46,521 nucleotides of DNA. It comes from Candidatus Sphingobacterium stercorigallinarum. GTDB taxonomy: Bacteria; Bacteroidota; Bacteroidia; Sphingobacteriales; Sphingobacteriaceae. Of this stretch, positions 1-8,301 are shown in pieces. Under the pieces are notes generated by a model. It saw only the letters and a program-made list of their open reading frames with translations. It was not told the DNA's origin and made no database searches. The translations under genes were made by a program, and so were the position numbers. The DNA lies in NCBI GenBank assembly GCA_019115805.1, contig DXCW01000157.1, forward strand, positions 1 through 46,521. The letters are read 5' to 3'. The stretch's first letter is position 1, and the number at the start of each line of letters is the position of its first letter.

Positions 1-932
1 TTAAATCAAATATAATTGCGAATCAAACAATTCATGCGAAATACGGAGGTGTGGTTCCTGAGTTAGCCTCACGAGCACACCAACAACACATTATTCCCAC
101 CGTTAATCAAGCTATTGCTGAGGCAAAAATACATAAAAATGAGATAGATGCGATAGCTTTTACGCGCGGACCGGGCTTACTCGGTGCCTTATTGGTCGGT
201 ACCTCGTTCGCAAAGGCTTTTGCCTTGGCATTAAACATTCCCCTGATTGAGGTGAATCACATGCAAGCTCATATTTTAGCCCACTTTATAGAAGAACCTA
301 AGCCGAGCTTCCCATTTCTCTGCTTAACCGTTTCCGGAGGACATACCCAGATCGTTCGGGTAAATGACTATTTCGACATGACACTCCTGGGCGAAACATT
401 AGATGACGCAGCGGGAGAAGCCTTCGACAAAACCGCGAAAATACTCGGCTTACCCTATCCTGGAGGACCATTGATTGATCAACATGCCAAGTTGGGAAAT
501 CCTACCGCATTTAAATTGCCGGAACCGCAAATTGAGGGGTTGAATTTTAGTTTTTCAGGACTCAAAACAGCAATTTTATATTTGGTGCGCGATGAAGTGA
601 AGAAAGCTCCGGGGTTTTTATCAGAAAGAATTGACGATTTATGTGCTTCAGTGCAACAACGAATTGTGTCTATTTTACTCAATAAGCTAAAGCGAGCGGC
701 TCTAGAGACCGGTATCAAACAGGTAGCTATCGCTGGAGGGGTATCGGCGAATTCCGGCTTGAGAACCGGTTTGCATGAACTCGGGAGCCAGCTTGGATGG
801 GAAATTTTTATTCCAAAGTTTGAGTATTGCACCGACAATGCAGCGATGATTGCAATTGCCGGCTATCATAAATATCTTGTGAAAGATTTTGTCCAACAAG
901 ATGTTACCCCACAACCGCGAATGTCCGTTTAA
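1..932 (+). CDS. tsaD: TsaD, tRNA N6-threonylcarbamoyladenosine transferase subunit (5' end outside window)
   Basis: Catalytic subunit of the complex that transfers threonylcarbamoyl to A37 of ANN-reading tRNAs. The reading frame is open from base 3 (KSNIIANQTIHAKYGG) into the family's conserved VVPELASRAHQQ, so the gene starts before the window; the GTG at 51 is an internal Val codon, not a start. Visible family features are the HMQAH metal-binding motif, the TVSGGHTQ phosphate loop, GETLDDAAGEAFDK, and the C-terminal VAIAGGVSANSGLR and TDNAAMIAIAGY blocks. About 310 residues are present, so only some 20-30 N-terminal residues are missing. The partner gene tsaB lies at 28.4 kb. The gene converges on the TonB-domain gene at 1062-2342. 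Confidence 0.96.
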   Translation, partial: KSNIIANQTIHAKYGGVVPELASRAHQQHIIPTVNQAIAEAKIHKNEIDAIAFTRGPGLLGALLVGTSFAKAFALALNIPLIEVNHMQAHILAHFIEEPKPSFPFLCLTVSGGHTQIVRVNDYFDMTLLGETLDDAAGEAFDKTAKILGLPYPGGPLIDQHAKLGNPTAFKLPEPQIEGLNFSFSGLKTAILYLVRDEVKKAPGFLSERIDDLCASVQQRIVSILLNKLKRAALETGIKQVAIAGGVSANSGLRTGLHELGSQLGWEIFIPKFEYCTDNAAMIAIAGYHKYLVKDFVQQDVTPQPRMSV

Positions 933-1061
933 AGCCGCGGCTGCCTCCAAAAGCTGACGTTCCCGGTTTCAGCATACCGCGTGATGCGGTCTTCGATGCG
1001 AACTCGGGTTGGGTCGGGCTCATCGGAAAAAACACCTATACCTGAAGTACTCCCGCTAAGC

Positions 1062-2342
1062 TTACTTGAATTCGACGTCTACTTTAATTTGTTTACCATC
1101 ATTTCCTTTTTTCCAATCCGGGCCCCGTTGTATGATTTTTACAGCCGTTGGATTCAGATCCGGATTGCTGGATTTCTCTACGCGAATTGCGATTGGCCTG
1201 CCGAATGACGACAGCTCAAAGCGTAGGGTAACTTTTCCTTGGCCTACTTGACTTTTCTCCGCTTGGTTGTTGATGTATTTTTTATACGCAGACCACCCGA
1301 TTAGTGGCACGGATTTGATTCGGGTTGTTTTAGAGGTACGCCCCACCACAATCTCGTCCAAAACCTGAAAATCAGGTTGTAAGTGGATAATCTTATTGTT
1401 ACTAGCGGAGACTTGTGCAGATTGGTAGCCAATTGATAAAATATCTAAGATTTGATCGCCTGAGGTCGCTGAAATCGTGTACTGTCCGGTGGAATCGGTG
1501 GTTACGACCTCGCCTGTTTTCGCGTCCTGCACAGTCGCGTTCGTAATCGGACGTCCAGACTGTAGGTCCAATACCACACCTCTAATGAGTTCGCTCGCCT
1601 CTTCTAAGGCCGCTAAAGAAACAGTTTTTGCCTGGGGATAGGCTGTTAAAGGACTTCCCGCTCTTCGATCAATCTGTATGACGGCGGAATGGTCGATCTG
1701 CGCTGCAGTTAAACGGGGGTTGGGAGAGGTTCTGTCGCTGTCAATTTCCGGTAGTTCTAATAAGGGACCTTCTCGTTTTAAAAACGTGCCGGCACTATTT
1801 CTTACAATTTCTTCAATGACTTTCTCTTGATCTTTTTCTTGCTGTTGTTGACTGAGCCGCGTGGGGGTTTGGGATTGGGGTTGTTGTTCTGCGGCATTGG
1901 GTACCTCCGCAACGGCCGAACCTTCATCTGATAACGTCTCTGGTGGACGGATGGCCCCCAACAAAATAGCGGCTGAATCTGTGGGCTTTTCTTCACGGTC
2001 CTGTACGGCATACGATCGATCGATGCGACTAGACGTCCGTTTTTGGTACGTTAACCAAATCGTACCTATCGTTAATGCCAATAGGACCGTCGCAGCGACT
2101 GCCACGACGCGGTAGTAAAAAGATACGGGCTTCCGCTCGGGTCGGGTACGCTCGTATATAGCCGCATGTATATCACGCAAGTCCATCGGGTTCCCCAAAC
2201 GCTGCTCCTCTTCGAGACCTGAGATCAGGGTCATCAATTGCTCATCGTAATGCGAAGCTTTCTCAATGGCATACATCTGATCCGCACTGAGCTCACCTTT
2301 TACATACCTGCGAAGATAGTTGATGTCAAATTGATTATTCAT
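1062..2342 (-). CDS. Putative anti-sigma-like membrane protein with CarboxypepD_reg-like and TonB C-terminal domains
   Basis: A 426-residue protein. Residues 1-75 are a charged, probably cytoplasmic segment; one membrane helix spans about 78-98; a long Gln/Glu/Pro-rich periplasmic linker follows; an Ig-like CarboxypepD_reg-type domain covers about 253-322 (GVVLDLQSGRPITNATV, DSTGQYTI, LSIGYQSA); a TonB-box-like LDEIVVG lies at 328-334; and residues 350-426 resemble the TonB C-terminal domain (SAYKKYINNQ, FELSSFGRPIAIRVEKSSNP, GPDWKKG). The start overlaps the 3' end of the upstream ECF sigma gene by 8 bp, so the two are co-translated. I infer that the N terminus binds the sigma factor, but I see no zinc-finger HxxxCxxC motif, so the anti-sigma role rests on position and topology. 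It could instead be an energy-transducer-like protein with no sigma-binding activity. Confidence 0.75.
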   Translation of the reverse strand: MNNQFDINYLRRYVKGELSADQMYAIEKASHYDEQLMTLISGLEEEQRLGNPMDLRDIHAAIYERTRPERKPVSFYYRVVAVAATVLLALTIGTIWLTYQKRTSSRIDRSYAVQDREEKPTDSAAILLGAIRPPETLSDEGSAVAEVPNAAEQQPQSQTPTRLSQQQQEKDQEKVIEEIVRNSAGTFLKREGPLLELPEIDSDRTSPNPRLTAAQIDHSAVIQIDRRAGSPLTAYPQAKTVSLAALEEASELIRGVVLDLQSGRPITNATVQDAKTGEVVTTDSTGQYTISATSGDQILDILSIGYQSAQVSASNNKIIHLQPDFQVLDEIVVGRTSKTTRIKSVPLIGWSAYKKYINNQAEKSQVGQGKVTLRFELSSFGRPIAIRVEKSSNPDLNPTAVKIIQRGPDWKKGNDGKQIKVDVEFK

Positions 2343-2910
2343 CGATGCTCCTTTCCATACACAACTTCAAGTTCCGCTTGCCATTTTGGATATAACTTTT
2401 GACCTCTTTTAAGTCATATCCAGTAGATTCGGCTACATCCTTATAACATTTTTCTTCTAGAAAAAAAAGTTGCACCGCTCTCCGTTGCCCTTCTCCCAAT
2501 CTGTCTAAACATTTTTCCAAAAGCAATAAACGTTCCTCTCTTTCATGTTGTTCGTCAGAAGGATGAAAATCGATTTTAAATTCCACAAAACTGTTTGTAA
2601 CAATTTCTTGATGTTTTTTGGCGTCCCGTAGGCACATCAGGCAGTAGTTTTTGCTGACCACATAGAGCCATCTAGGGAAGTCCCGGATGTCCTGTTGCTT
2701 GGCTTTGGATACAAGGATTTCGAATATTTCCATTACGGCGTCCCGACTCGCTTCGCTGTCTTTGAAATAGTGTAGGCAGACGTAATAGACCATTTCGCTA
2801 TGCCGGAGGTACAGTTCACCGAGGTGTCGAAGATCGTTATCCTGAAGGTATTGATTCAGCAGATCGTCATCGGTATATGGAGGCTTATGGGGCACAGTAT
2901 TAAAACTCAT
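2335..2910 (-). CDS. RNA polymerase ECF-type sigma-70 factor
   Basis: A 191-residue sigma factor of the extracytoplasmic-function class. Region 2 is at about residues 25-95 (LGELYLRHSEMVYYVCLHYF, AVMEIFEILVSKA, FPRWLYVVSKNYCLMCLRD) and region 4 at about 130-185 (LEKCLDRLGEGQRRAVQLFF, YKDVAESTGYDLKEVKSYI, NGKRNLKLCM). It is the first gene of a two-gene minus-strand unit with the membrane protein 1062-2342 and diverges from the VWA-protein gene at 2986, a plausible target. The 2911-2985 gap contains TATTTTTC at 2931-2938 on the plus strand, one base from the TAnnTTTG -7 box, which could serve the VWA gene. Confidence 0.93.
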   Translation of the reverse strand: MSFNTVPHKPPYTDDDLLNQYLQDNDLRHLGELYLRHSEMVYYVCLHYFKDSEASRDAVMEIFEILVSKAKQQDIRDFPRWLYVVSKNYCLMCLRDAKKHQEIVTNSFVEFKIDFHPSDEQHEREERLLLLEKCLDRLGEGQRRAVQLFFLEEKCYKDVAESTGYDLKEVKSYIQNGKRNLKLCMERSIDE

Positions 2911-2985
2911 TCGTGGCGGGGAAATTAAATTATTTTTCTGTTTTATGGAAATTTGCTTTTTCCTGCATCCTTAAAGCAAAAAGCC

Positions 2986-4824
2986 ATGATGAAAAAAACC
3001 TATTTGATACTGATCGCCTTATGCGCACTAGCAGCTAGTGGAATGGGGCAGGAAAAAAAGCGGGTGTCGGGAATTGTTAGGACGGCAAACCAACAAGAAC
3101 TATCGGGGGTATCCGTTCGTTTGGTAGGAACGGCAGAAACATCGACAACCGACAGTAAGGGACGATTCGAAATTCAAGCGGAAATTGGAGATACCCTTCT
3201 TTTCAGTTGTCTTGGATTCGAGCCTTTAAGAGAAGCAATCAGGACCACAAAAATGGATGTCAATTTAACGCCGGAGGAGCGCGTATTGGAAGAAGTGGTG
3301 GTGCAGCATACGTTAAAGGCCGCCAATCGATCTTCTGGCATCCCGATGGGTGTTTTTTCGCCCAAACTCATCGAGCGAGCACGAGTACAAGAGGAATATG
3401 CTAAAATTGACGAGAACCGCTTTATCTCACCGCTTCAAGAAGCACTCTCTACATTTGCAGTTGATGTAGATGGTGCATCCTACAGCAACATTCGACGCAT
3501 GATAAATGCAGGGCAACTGCCTCCAAAGGATGCCGTTCGCGTAGAGGAAATGATCAATTATTTCGCTTACGAAATTCCCAAACCGGAGTCTAACCAACCG
3601 GTCGCAGTCGTGACGGAATTGGGTTCCGCACCGTGGAATACATCCCATCAACTCTTGCGTGTGGCATTAAGGGCGAAGGATATGCCTAAAGAAAGTTTGC
3701 CGTCTGCCAATTTGGTGTTTTTGATTGATGTATCGGGATCCATGTATGGGCACAACCGACTGCCACTGGTAAAGTCGTCCCTTAAACTCTTGGTCGATCA
3801 ATTGCGTGATCAGGATCGGGTAGCTATCGTTACCTACTCAGGTACTGCATCCGTGAAACTGTCCAGTATTCAAGGGGATCGAAAGATGCGAATCAAACAA
3901 GCGATCGATGAGCTGGAGGCAGGTGGTAGTACTGCTGGGGGTGCCGGATTAGAACTCGCTTACCGCATGGCGAAGAAAAATTTTATAAAAAACGGAAACA
4001 ATCGAGTCATTCTTGCTACCGATGGTGATTTCAATGTAGGGGCGAGTAGCGATGAGGAAATGGAAGATTGGATTGTCGCGCAACGAAAAAGCGGAATTTC
4101 GTTGACCGTTCTTGGTTTTGGAATGGGGAATCTGAAAGATAGTAAAATGGAGTTGTTAGCCAATAAAGGACACGGGAATTATGCCTATATAGATGACATT
4201 TCCGAAGCGCGAAAAGCGATCGTTACCGAGTTTGGCGGGAGTTTGTTTACGGTGGCGAAGGATGTGAAGGTACAGGTGGAGTTCAATCCCGCATACGTGC
4301 AAGCATATCGCTTGGTGGGATATGAGAATAGGCTGCTAGAGGCCAATGAATTTAATGACGACACAAAAATGGGCGGCGATATGGGGGTAGGGCATACCGT
4401 CACCGCACTTTATGAAATTATACCCATCGGGTTGACTAGTTCGATGATCGCTGGCGTAGACCCACTCAAGTATCAGTCACGGCCTGATGTCGTGGCAGGA
4501 GAAAAAAACAATGAACTCGCGACCGTCAAGTTTCGGTATAAAGACATCAAAAGTGAGCAGAGCGAATTACAAGAGACGATTGTCATGAATGAAACGCGTG
4601 GCCTGGACCAGCTATCCGAGGATTTTCGTTTCTCCAGTGCGGTAGCTGAATATGGCATGTTGCTACGCGATTCCGACTTTAAGCAGGGTTCGAGCTTCGA
4701 AGGCGTCCTTCAGCGTGCTGCTGCAGCAAGAACACACGATAAGGAGGGGTACCGACGGGATTTTATTAAACTCGTGGAAAATACCCAGCTCATGATGAGT
4801 TCGGCAATTGGGGATTCGGAATAG
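2986..4824 (+). CDS. von Willebrand factor A domain protein, YfbK-like, with N-terminal CarboxypepD_reg-like domain
   Basis: A 612-residue exported protein. Residues 1-22 form a signal peptide (MMKKTYLILIALCALAASGM) without a lipobox cysteine. An Ig-like CarboxypepD_reg domain follows at about 26-94, then TonB-box-like LEEVVVQ at 101-107. The VWA N-terminal region is at about 143-235 (ENRFISPLQEALSTFAVDVD) and the VWA domain at about 241-415. Its MIDAS residues are intact: D248-S250-S252 (DVSGSM), T316 and D346 (ATDGD). The rest resembles the DUF3520-type C terminus of YfbK proteins. A TTG start at 2953 is possible, but the ATG pair at 2986/2989 puts the signal peptide at the N terminus. The gene is divergent from the ECF sigma gene. 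The ligand is unknown; the domain set suggests metal-dependent protein binding in the periplasm. Confidence 0.88.
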   Translation: MMKKTYLILIALCALAASGMGQEKKRVSGIVRTANQQELSGVSVRLVGTAETSTTDSKGRFEIQAEIGDTLLFSCLGFEPLREAIRTTKMDVNLTPEERVLEEVVVQHTLKAANRSSGIPMGVFSPKLIERARVQEEYAKIDENRFISPLQEALSTFAVDVDGASYSNIRRMINAGQLPPKDAVRVEEMINYFAYEIPKPESNQPVAVVTELGSAPWNTSHQLLRVALRAKDMPKESLPSANLVFLIDVSGSMYGHNRLPLVKSSLKLLVDQLRDQDRVAIVTYSGTASVKLSSIQGDRKMRIKQAIDELEAGGSTAGGAGLELAYRMAKKNFIKNGNNRVILATDGDFNVGASSDEEMEDWIVAQRKSGISLTVLGFGMGNLKDSKMELLANKGHGNYAYIDDISEARKAIVTEFGGSLFTVAKDVKVQVEFNPAYVQAYRLVGYENRLLEANEFNDDTKMGGDMGVGHTVTALYEIIPIGLTSSMIAGVDPLKYQSRPDVVAGEKNNELATVKFRYKDIKSEQSELQETIVMNETRGLDQLSEDFRFSSAVAEYGMLLRDSDFKQGSSFEGVLQRAAAARTHDKEGYRRDFIKLVENTQLMMSSAIGDSE

Positions 4825-4845
4825 CATTAGCCTTAGTCTTTCTTC

Positions 4846-4882
4846 AGCATGTCTCGCGAGTGTACGACGAGCGAGACATGCT
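4846..4882. terminator. Hairpin between convergent VWA and lutB-like genes
   Basis: A perfect 12-bp inverted repeat (AGCATGTCTCGC at 4846-4857 and its complement at 4871-4882) with a 13-nt loop lies between the stop codons of the converging genes at 4824 and 4886. It is followed on the plus strand by CTTTTAC, a weak T-tract, so it is probably a bidirectional terminator. Its left arm starts the 10-mer GTCTCGCGAG that recurs at 6329-6338 on the other side of lutB. Confidence 0.7.
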
Positions 4883-4885
4883 CTT

Positions 4886-6280
4886 TTACGATGACTTTTC
4901 GTTTTTTTGACGTTCTTTCCATTGCTTGGAAAATGATTTGTCAGCCAGTTTGGGTAATTCACGTTTCTCCCCCCAACTTTTCTTGAAAAAGTTGCGCAAT
5001 ACCGCATTTTTAAACTTCCCTCCAAATAAATCCAACAGCTTGCGTTTGCCCACCAGCCAGCTAAAAAAGGACCATCCTTTTCTTTCGATCGAGCTGGTCA
5101 TTTGCTGTTGTACGGCGTCTCGACGGTTGAGCAATAGCATTTGCTGTATATCGATTCCCACAGGACAGACCTCGGTGCATTTCCCACAAAGCGAGGTGGC
5201 ATAACTCAGGTGCTTAAATTCTTTCATGCCGTTTAAATGCGGTGTTATCAAGGACCCGATTGGGCCCTGATAGGTGGAATTGTAGGTGTGTCCTCCGATG
5301 TTCTGATACACCGGGCATACGTTTAAACAGGCGCCACAACGAATACAGTACAAGCCCTGCCGTTGCTCTTTATGTTGAAGAAGTTGAGAGCGACCGTTGT
5401 CCAATAGAACCACATACATCTCTTCGGGACCGTCATATTCGGTGTTTTGTCTCGGCCCGGAAAGAATGCTGTTGTAAACCGTCAGATCCTGGCCTGTTCC
5501 GTGGCTAGCTAACAACGGCCAAAATAAATCCAAGTCTCCGATGCTCGGTATTATTTTCTCTATACCGACGACTGCAATGTGTGTTTTTGGGAACGTGGTC
5601 GTCAGGCGTGCATTTCCTTCGTTTTCTGATATCGCAATACTCCCCGTGTCTGCTAAGAGGAAGTTTGCACCGGTAATTCCAATATCGGCTTGCTCGTAAT
5701 GCTCTCTAAGTATTTCTCGAGCTTTCATCGTTAATTCTTCGGCAGACGCTTCGATTGGTGTGCCGAATTTTTCGTGAAATAATTGCGCAATTTCTTCCAG
5801 TTTCAGGTGCATCGCCGGTGTCACAATATGGTACGGCTTCTGCTCCAATAGTTGGATGATAAATTCACCCAAGTCACTTTCGATCGTTTGAATGTTCTGG
5901 CTCTCCAGAAAAGCATTCAAGCCAATTTCCTCAGTCGCCATGGATTTAGACTTGACAACGGACCGGGCTTGATTTTGCTGGATGATTTTCAGAATTTCTT
6001 GACGTGCCTCATCAGCATCATTTGCCCAAATCACTTTTCCACCGCGCGCGATAAAATTCGTTTCAAAGTCCAAAAGATACCGATCCAGATTCTCTATTGC
6101 TTTCCATTTTACCAGATTGGCTTTGGTTTTGGCGTTTTCTAAATCCAAAAATGCAGACTGGCCCTTTTCGAAAGCCGCTTCATATTTATCGATGTTGTTG
6201 CGAATGACGTCACGATGGTCCAAGTCAAACGACTTGCTTGTGCTTTCTTTCAGGAATTTTTCAGCGGTTGTCTCGGCCAT
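4886..6280 (-). CDS. lutB: LutB-like iron-sulfur protein (LUD domain + 4Fe-4S ferredoxin domain)
   Basis: A 464-residue protein of the LutB/YkgF family, a component of the L-lactate oxidising complex. The N-terminal two thirds is the LUD domain (VKSKSMATEEIGLN, GITGANFLLADTGSIAISEN, HIAVVGIEKIIPS). Two cysteine clusters near residues 310 and 365 (CIRCGACLNVCPVYQ and CGKCTEVCPVGID) would each bind a 4Fe-4S cluster. The ATG at 6280 begins MAETTAEKFL; a TTG at 6343 in the same frame would add 21 unconserved residues and lies inside the palindrome. The usual partners lutA and lutC are not next to it, so the gene is solitary here. It follows aspS on the same strand but has its own promoter-like element at 6348-6355. 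Lactate as substrate is a family inference. Confidence 0.88.
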   Translation of the reverse strand: MAETTAEKFLKESTSKSFDLDHRDVIRNNIDKYEAAFEKGQSAFLDLENAKTKANLVKWKAIENLDRYLLDFETNFIARGGKVIWANDADEARQEILKIIQQNQARSVVKSKSMATEEIGLNAFLESQNIQTIESDLGEFIIQLLEQKPYHIVTPAMHLKLEEIAQLFHEKFGTPIEASAEELTMKAREILREHYEQADIGITGANFLLADTGSIAISENEGNARLTTTFPKTHIAVVGIEKIIPSIGDLDLFWPLLASHGTGQDLTVYNSILSGPRQNTEYDGPEEMYVVLLDNGRSQLLQHKEQRQGLYCIRCGACLNVCPVYQNIGGHTYNSTYQGPIGSLITPHLNGMKEFKHLSYATSLCGKCTEVCPVGIDIQQMLLLNRRDAVQQQMTSSIERKGWSFFSWLVGKRKLLDLFGGKFKNAVLRNFFKKSWGEKRELPKLADKSFSKQWKERQKNEKSS

Positions 6281-6313
6281 AAAGCGTGATGGAAAACTGG
6301 GGTTTTTGTAATG

Positions 6314-6348
6314 AATAAAAGAAAGTTGGTCTCGCGAGACCAACTTTC
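6314..6348 (-). terminator. 28-bp perfect palindrome plus T-tract: aspS terminator and/or lutB leader element
   Basis: Bases 6321-6348 are a perfect palindrome with half-site GAAAGTTGGTCTCG (effective 12-bp stem, CGCG loop). Read on the minus strand it is followed by TTTTATT (6320-6314), which fits an intrinsic terminator 49 bases after the aspS stop. The same palindrome also begins at the last base of a perfect -7 element for lutB (6348-6355), so it would lie across the lutB transcription start. It could therefore also be a repressor operator or a 5' attenuator hairpin of the lutB message. Confidence 0.72.
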
Positions 6349-6355
6349 AAATATA
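6348..6355 (-). promoter_or_regulatory. Candidate lutB -7 promoter element (TATATTTG)
   Basis: On the minus strand this reads TATATTTG, a perfect match to the Bacteroidota -7 box TAnnTTTG, 68 bases before the lutB ATG. The nearest upstream TTTG (6380-6383) is 24 bases away, a little farther than the ~20 seen at gyrB, so the -33 element is weak. Confidence 0.5.
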
Positions 6356-6396
6356 AGACATTTAATAACGTGTTAACGTCAAATTAATCTCACTTA

Positions 6397-8148
6397 TTAT
6401 TTGGTAGGCTCCAAATTTATGTTCAGTTCAAGCAATTGCTCCGGACTAAGTGGCGAAGGGGCGTCAATCATGACATCCCGTCCAGCATTATTTTTGGGAA
6501 AAGCAATGAAATCGCGGATGGTTTCCTGACCACCTAATATAGCTGTTAGGCGGTCCAGTCCAAAAGCCAAGCCGCCATGTGGTGGCGCTCCGTATTGAAA
6601 GGCATTCATTAGAAACCCAAACTGCTCTTCAGCTTCTGTTTCGCTGAAACCTAAATGTTCAAACATGAGTGACTGCGTATGCCGGTCGTGTATACGTATG
6701 GATCCGCCGCCAATTTCGTTGCCGTTCAAGACCAGGTCGTACGCATTGGCACGGACGCTCCCCGGATCGGTCTCGAGTAAGGGAATGTCTTCGGTCTTTG
6801 GTGAGGTGAAAGGGTGATGCATGGCGTGGAATCGTCCGGCTTCTTCATCCCATTCCAATAAGGGGAAGTCAATGACCCATAGCGGTGCGAATTCATCAGG
6901 TTTACGAAGTCCTAATCGGTTTCCAAGTTCCATACGTAATGCGCTGAGTTGGCTGCGAGTTTGGGCAGTCGGGCCAGATAAAATTAAAATCAAGTCCCCT
7001 GGATTGGCTCCGGTGATTTCTGCCCATTTTTGAAGATCTTGGTTGTCGTAAAACTTATCTACCGAGGATTTAAAACTCCCGTCGGCATTGTATTTGGCAT
7101 AGACCATTCCCGAGGCGCCCACTTGAGGACGTTTGACCCACTCGATCAACTCATCAATTTGTTTCCGCGTATACGCGGCAGCACCCGGTACGGCGATTCC
7201 TACCACCAGCTCCGCTGTGTTAAATATAGAAAAATCTCGGTGTTGACTGGCTTGGTTAAGTTCTCCGAATTTCATACCGAAACGGATATCCGGTTTGTCA
7301 TTCCCGTAATCCCGCATTGCTTCTTGGTAGGTCATCCGTGGAAACTCTTCGATGTTGATTCCATGTATAGACATTAATAGGTGTCGCGTTAAGCCCTCAA
7401 ATGTGCGGAGTACATCTTCTTGTTCAACAAAGGACATCTCACAGTCAATTTGAGTGAACTCAGGTTGTCTGTCCGCTCTTAGGTCCTCATCGCGGAAACA
7501 CTTAACAATCTGAAAATATTTGTCCATCCCCGCAACCATTAAGAGTTGCTTGAAGGTTTGTGGGGATTGTGGTAAGGCATAAAATTGTCCCGCGTTCATA
7601 CGTGAGGGAACCACGAAATCTCTAGCACCCTCGGGGGTTGATTTAATTAGATAGGGTGTTTCTACTTCACAGAAATCAAGCGCAGAAAGGTAATTCCTAA
7701 CCTCTTGACTTACTTTATGACGAAACAACAGGTTCTCTTTTATGGGATTACGTCGAATGTCTAAGTACCTGTATTTCATTCGGATGTCTTCACCCCCGTC
7801 AGTTTGATCCTCTATGGTGAACGGGGGGAGCTTAGCGCTGTTTAAAATCGCCAATTCCGTTACTTTAATTTCAATATCACCCGTCGCTATTTTATTGTTT
7901 TTACTGGACCGTTCAATCACCGTTCCGGTGACTTTAATTACATATTCTCGGCCCAATTCCCGCGCCCTACCTCTTAGTGAAAGATCATCATCGCTATCGA
8001 AGGTTAATTGGGTGATGCCGTAACGGTCGCGCACATCGATGAAGGTCATGCCGCCTAAATCTCTCGACTTTTGAACCCAACCAGATAAGGTCACCGTTTT
8101 GCCGGCGTCTTGTATTCTAAGCTCTCCACAAGTGTGTGTTCTATGCAT
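6397..8148 (-). CDS. aspS: Aspartyl-tRNA synthetase
   Basis: A 583-residue class IIb synthetase of the bacterial type that charges tRNA-Asp in the cytoplasm. The OB-fold anticodon domain is at the N terminus ([36 protein letters not shown]); motif 2 is [16 protein letters not shown]; the bacteria-specific GAD insertion covers about 290-420; motif 3 is [10 protein letters not shown]. The frame stays open upstream to 8301, but the conserved start is [10 protein letters not shown] at 8148 and the extra 51 residues are unlike the family. A TATATTTG box lies 33 bases upstream. It is not linked functionally to its neighbours and is divergent from mraZ. Confidence 0.97.
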   Translation of the reverse strand: MHRTHTCGELRIQDAGKTVTLSGWVQKSRDLGGMTFIDVRDRYGITQLTFDSDDDLSLRGRARELGREYVIKVTGTVIERSSKNNKIATGDIEIKVTELAILNSAKLPPFTIEDQTDGGEDIRMKYRYLDIRRNPIKENLLFRHKVSQEVRNYLSALDFCEVETPYLIKSTPEGARDFVVPSRMNAGQFYALPQSPQTFKQLLMVAGMDKYFQIVKCFRDEDLRADRQPEFTQIDCEMSFVEQEDVLRTFEGLTRHLLMSIHGINIEEFPRMTYQEAMRDYGNDKPDIRFGMKFGELNQASQHRDFSIFNTAELVVGIAVPGAAAYTRKQIDELIEWVKRPQVGASGMVYAKYNADGSFKSSVDKFYDNQDLQKWAEITGANPGDLILILSGPTAQTRSQLSALRMELGNRLGLRKPDEFAPLWVIDFPLLEWDEEAGRFHAMHHPFTSPKTEDIPLLETDPGSVRANAYDLVLNGNEIGGGSIRIHDRHTQSLMFEHLGFSETEAEEQFGFLMNAFQYGAPPHGGLAFGLDRLTAILGGQETIRDFIAFPKNNAGRDVMIDAPSPLSPEQLLELNINLEPTK

Positions 8149-8180
8149 TTTTTGAAAATTACGTTGCTTGCTAAAAGCCA

Positions 8181-8188
8181 CAAATATA
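8181..8188 (-). promoter_or_regulatory. Candidate aspS -7 promoter element (TATATTTG)
   Basis: The minus strand reads TATATTTG, a perfect TAnnTTTG match, 33 bases before the aspS start. Immediately upstream is an 18-bp dyad (CGATATT-CTGA-AATATCG, 8193-8210) in the place where the -33/-7 spacer would lie. No clear TTG -33 box is visible at the expected distance. Confidence 0.5.
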
Positions 8189-8286
8189 CGAACGATATTC
8201 TGAAATATCGGGAGAGAATCAAGGCAATCGAAGCAATCTGCATAACCATCCGGATAACGATATTTTGTAAAGGGTGGGATAGTCGT

Positions 8287-8301
8287 CCCACAAGTTCCCA
8301 C
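8287..8301 (-). promoter_or_regulatory. Pair of MraZ-like GTGGG boxes facing aspS
   Basis: On the minus strand this reads GTGGGaacttGTGGG, two boxes with exactly the 10-bp period of the mraZ operator 200 bases away. A plus-strand GTGGG (8274-8278) makes an inverted repeat (GTGGGA/TCCCAC) with the nearer box. The pair lies 139-153 bases upstream of aspS. MraZ binding is inferred only from similarity; typical operators carry three or more boxes. Confidence 0.35.

Noticed and set aside
51..932. GTG at 51 as the tsaD start
   Set aside because: The frame is open and matches the TsaD family upstream of it to the window edge, so the gene is simply truncated by the window.
933..1061. Possible terminator (ACCGC-GTGAT-GCGGT at 976-990; AGCCGCGGCT at 932-941) between tsaD and the convergent gene
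   Set aside because: Stems are only 5 bp and lack T-tracts; too weak to annotate.
2953..2985. TTG start 33 bases upstream for the VWA protein
   Set aside because: It would put 11 residues before the signal peptide; the ATG pair at 2986/2989 fits an exported protein better.
8149..8301. N-terminal extension of AspS by 51 residues
   Set aside because: It has no similarity to the synthetase family and covers the aspS promoter; the conserved [10 protein letters not shown] start is at 8148.
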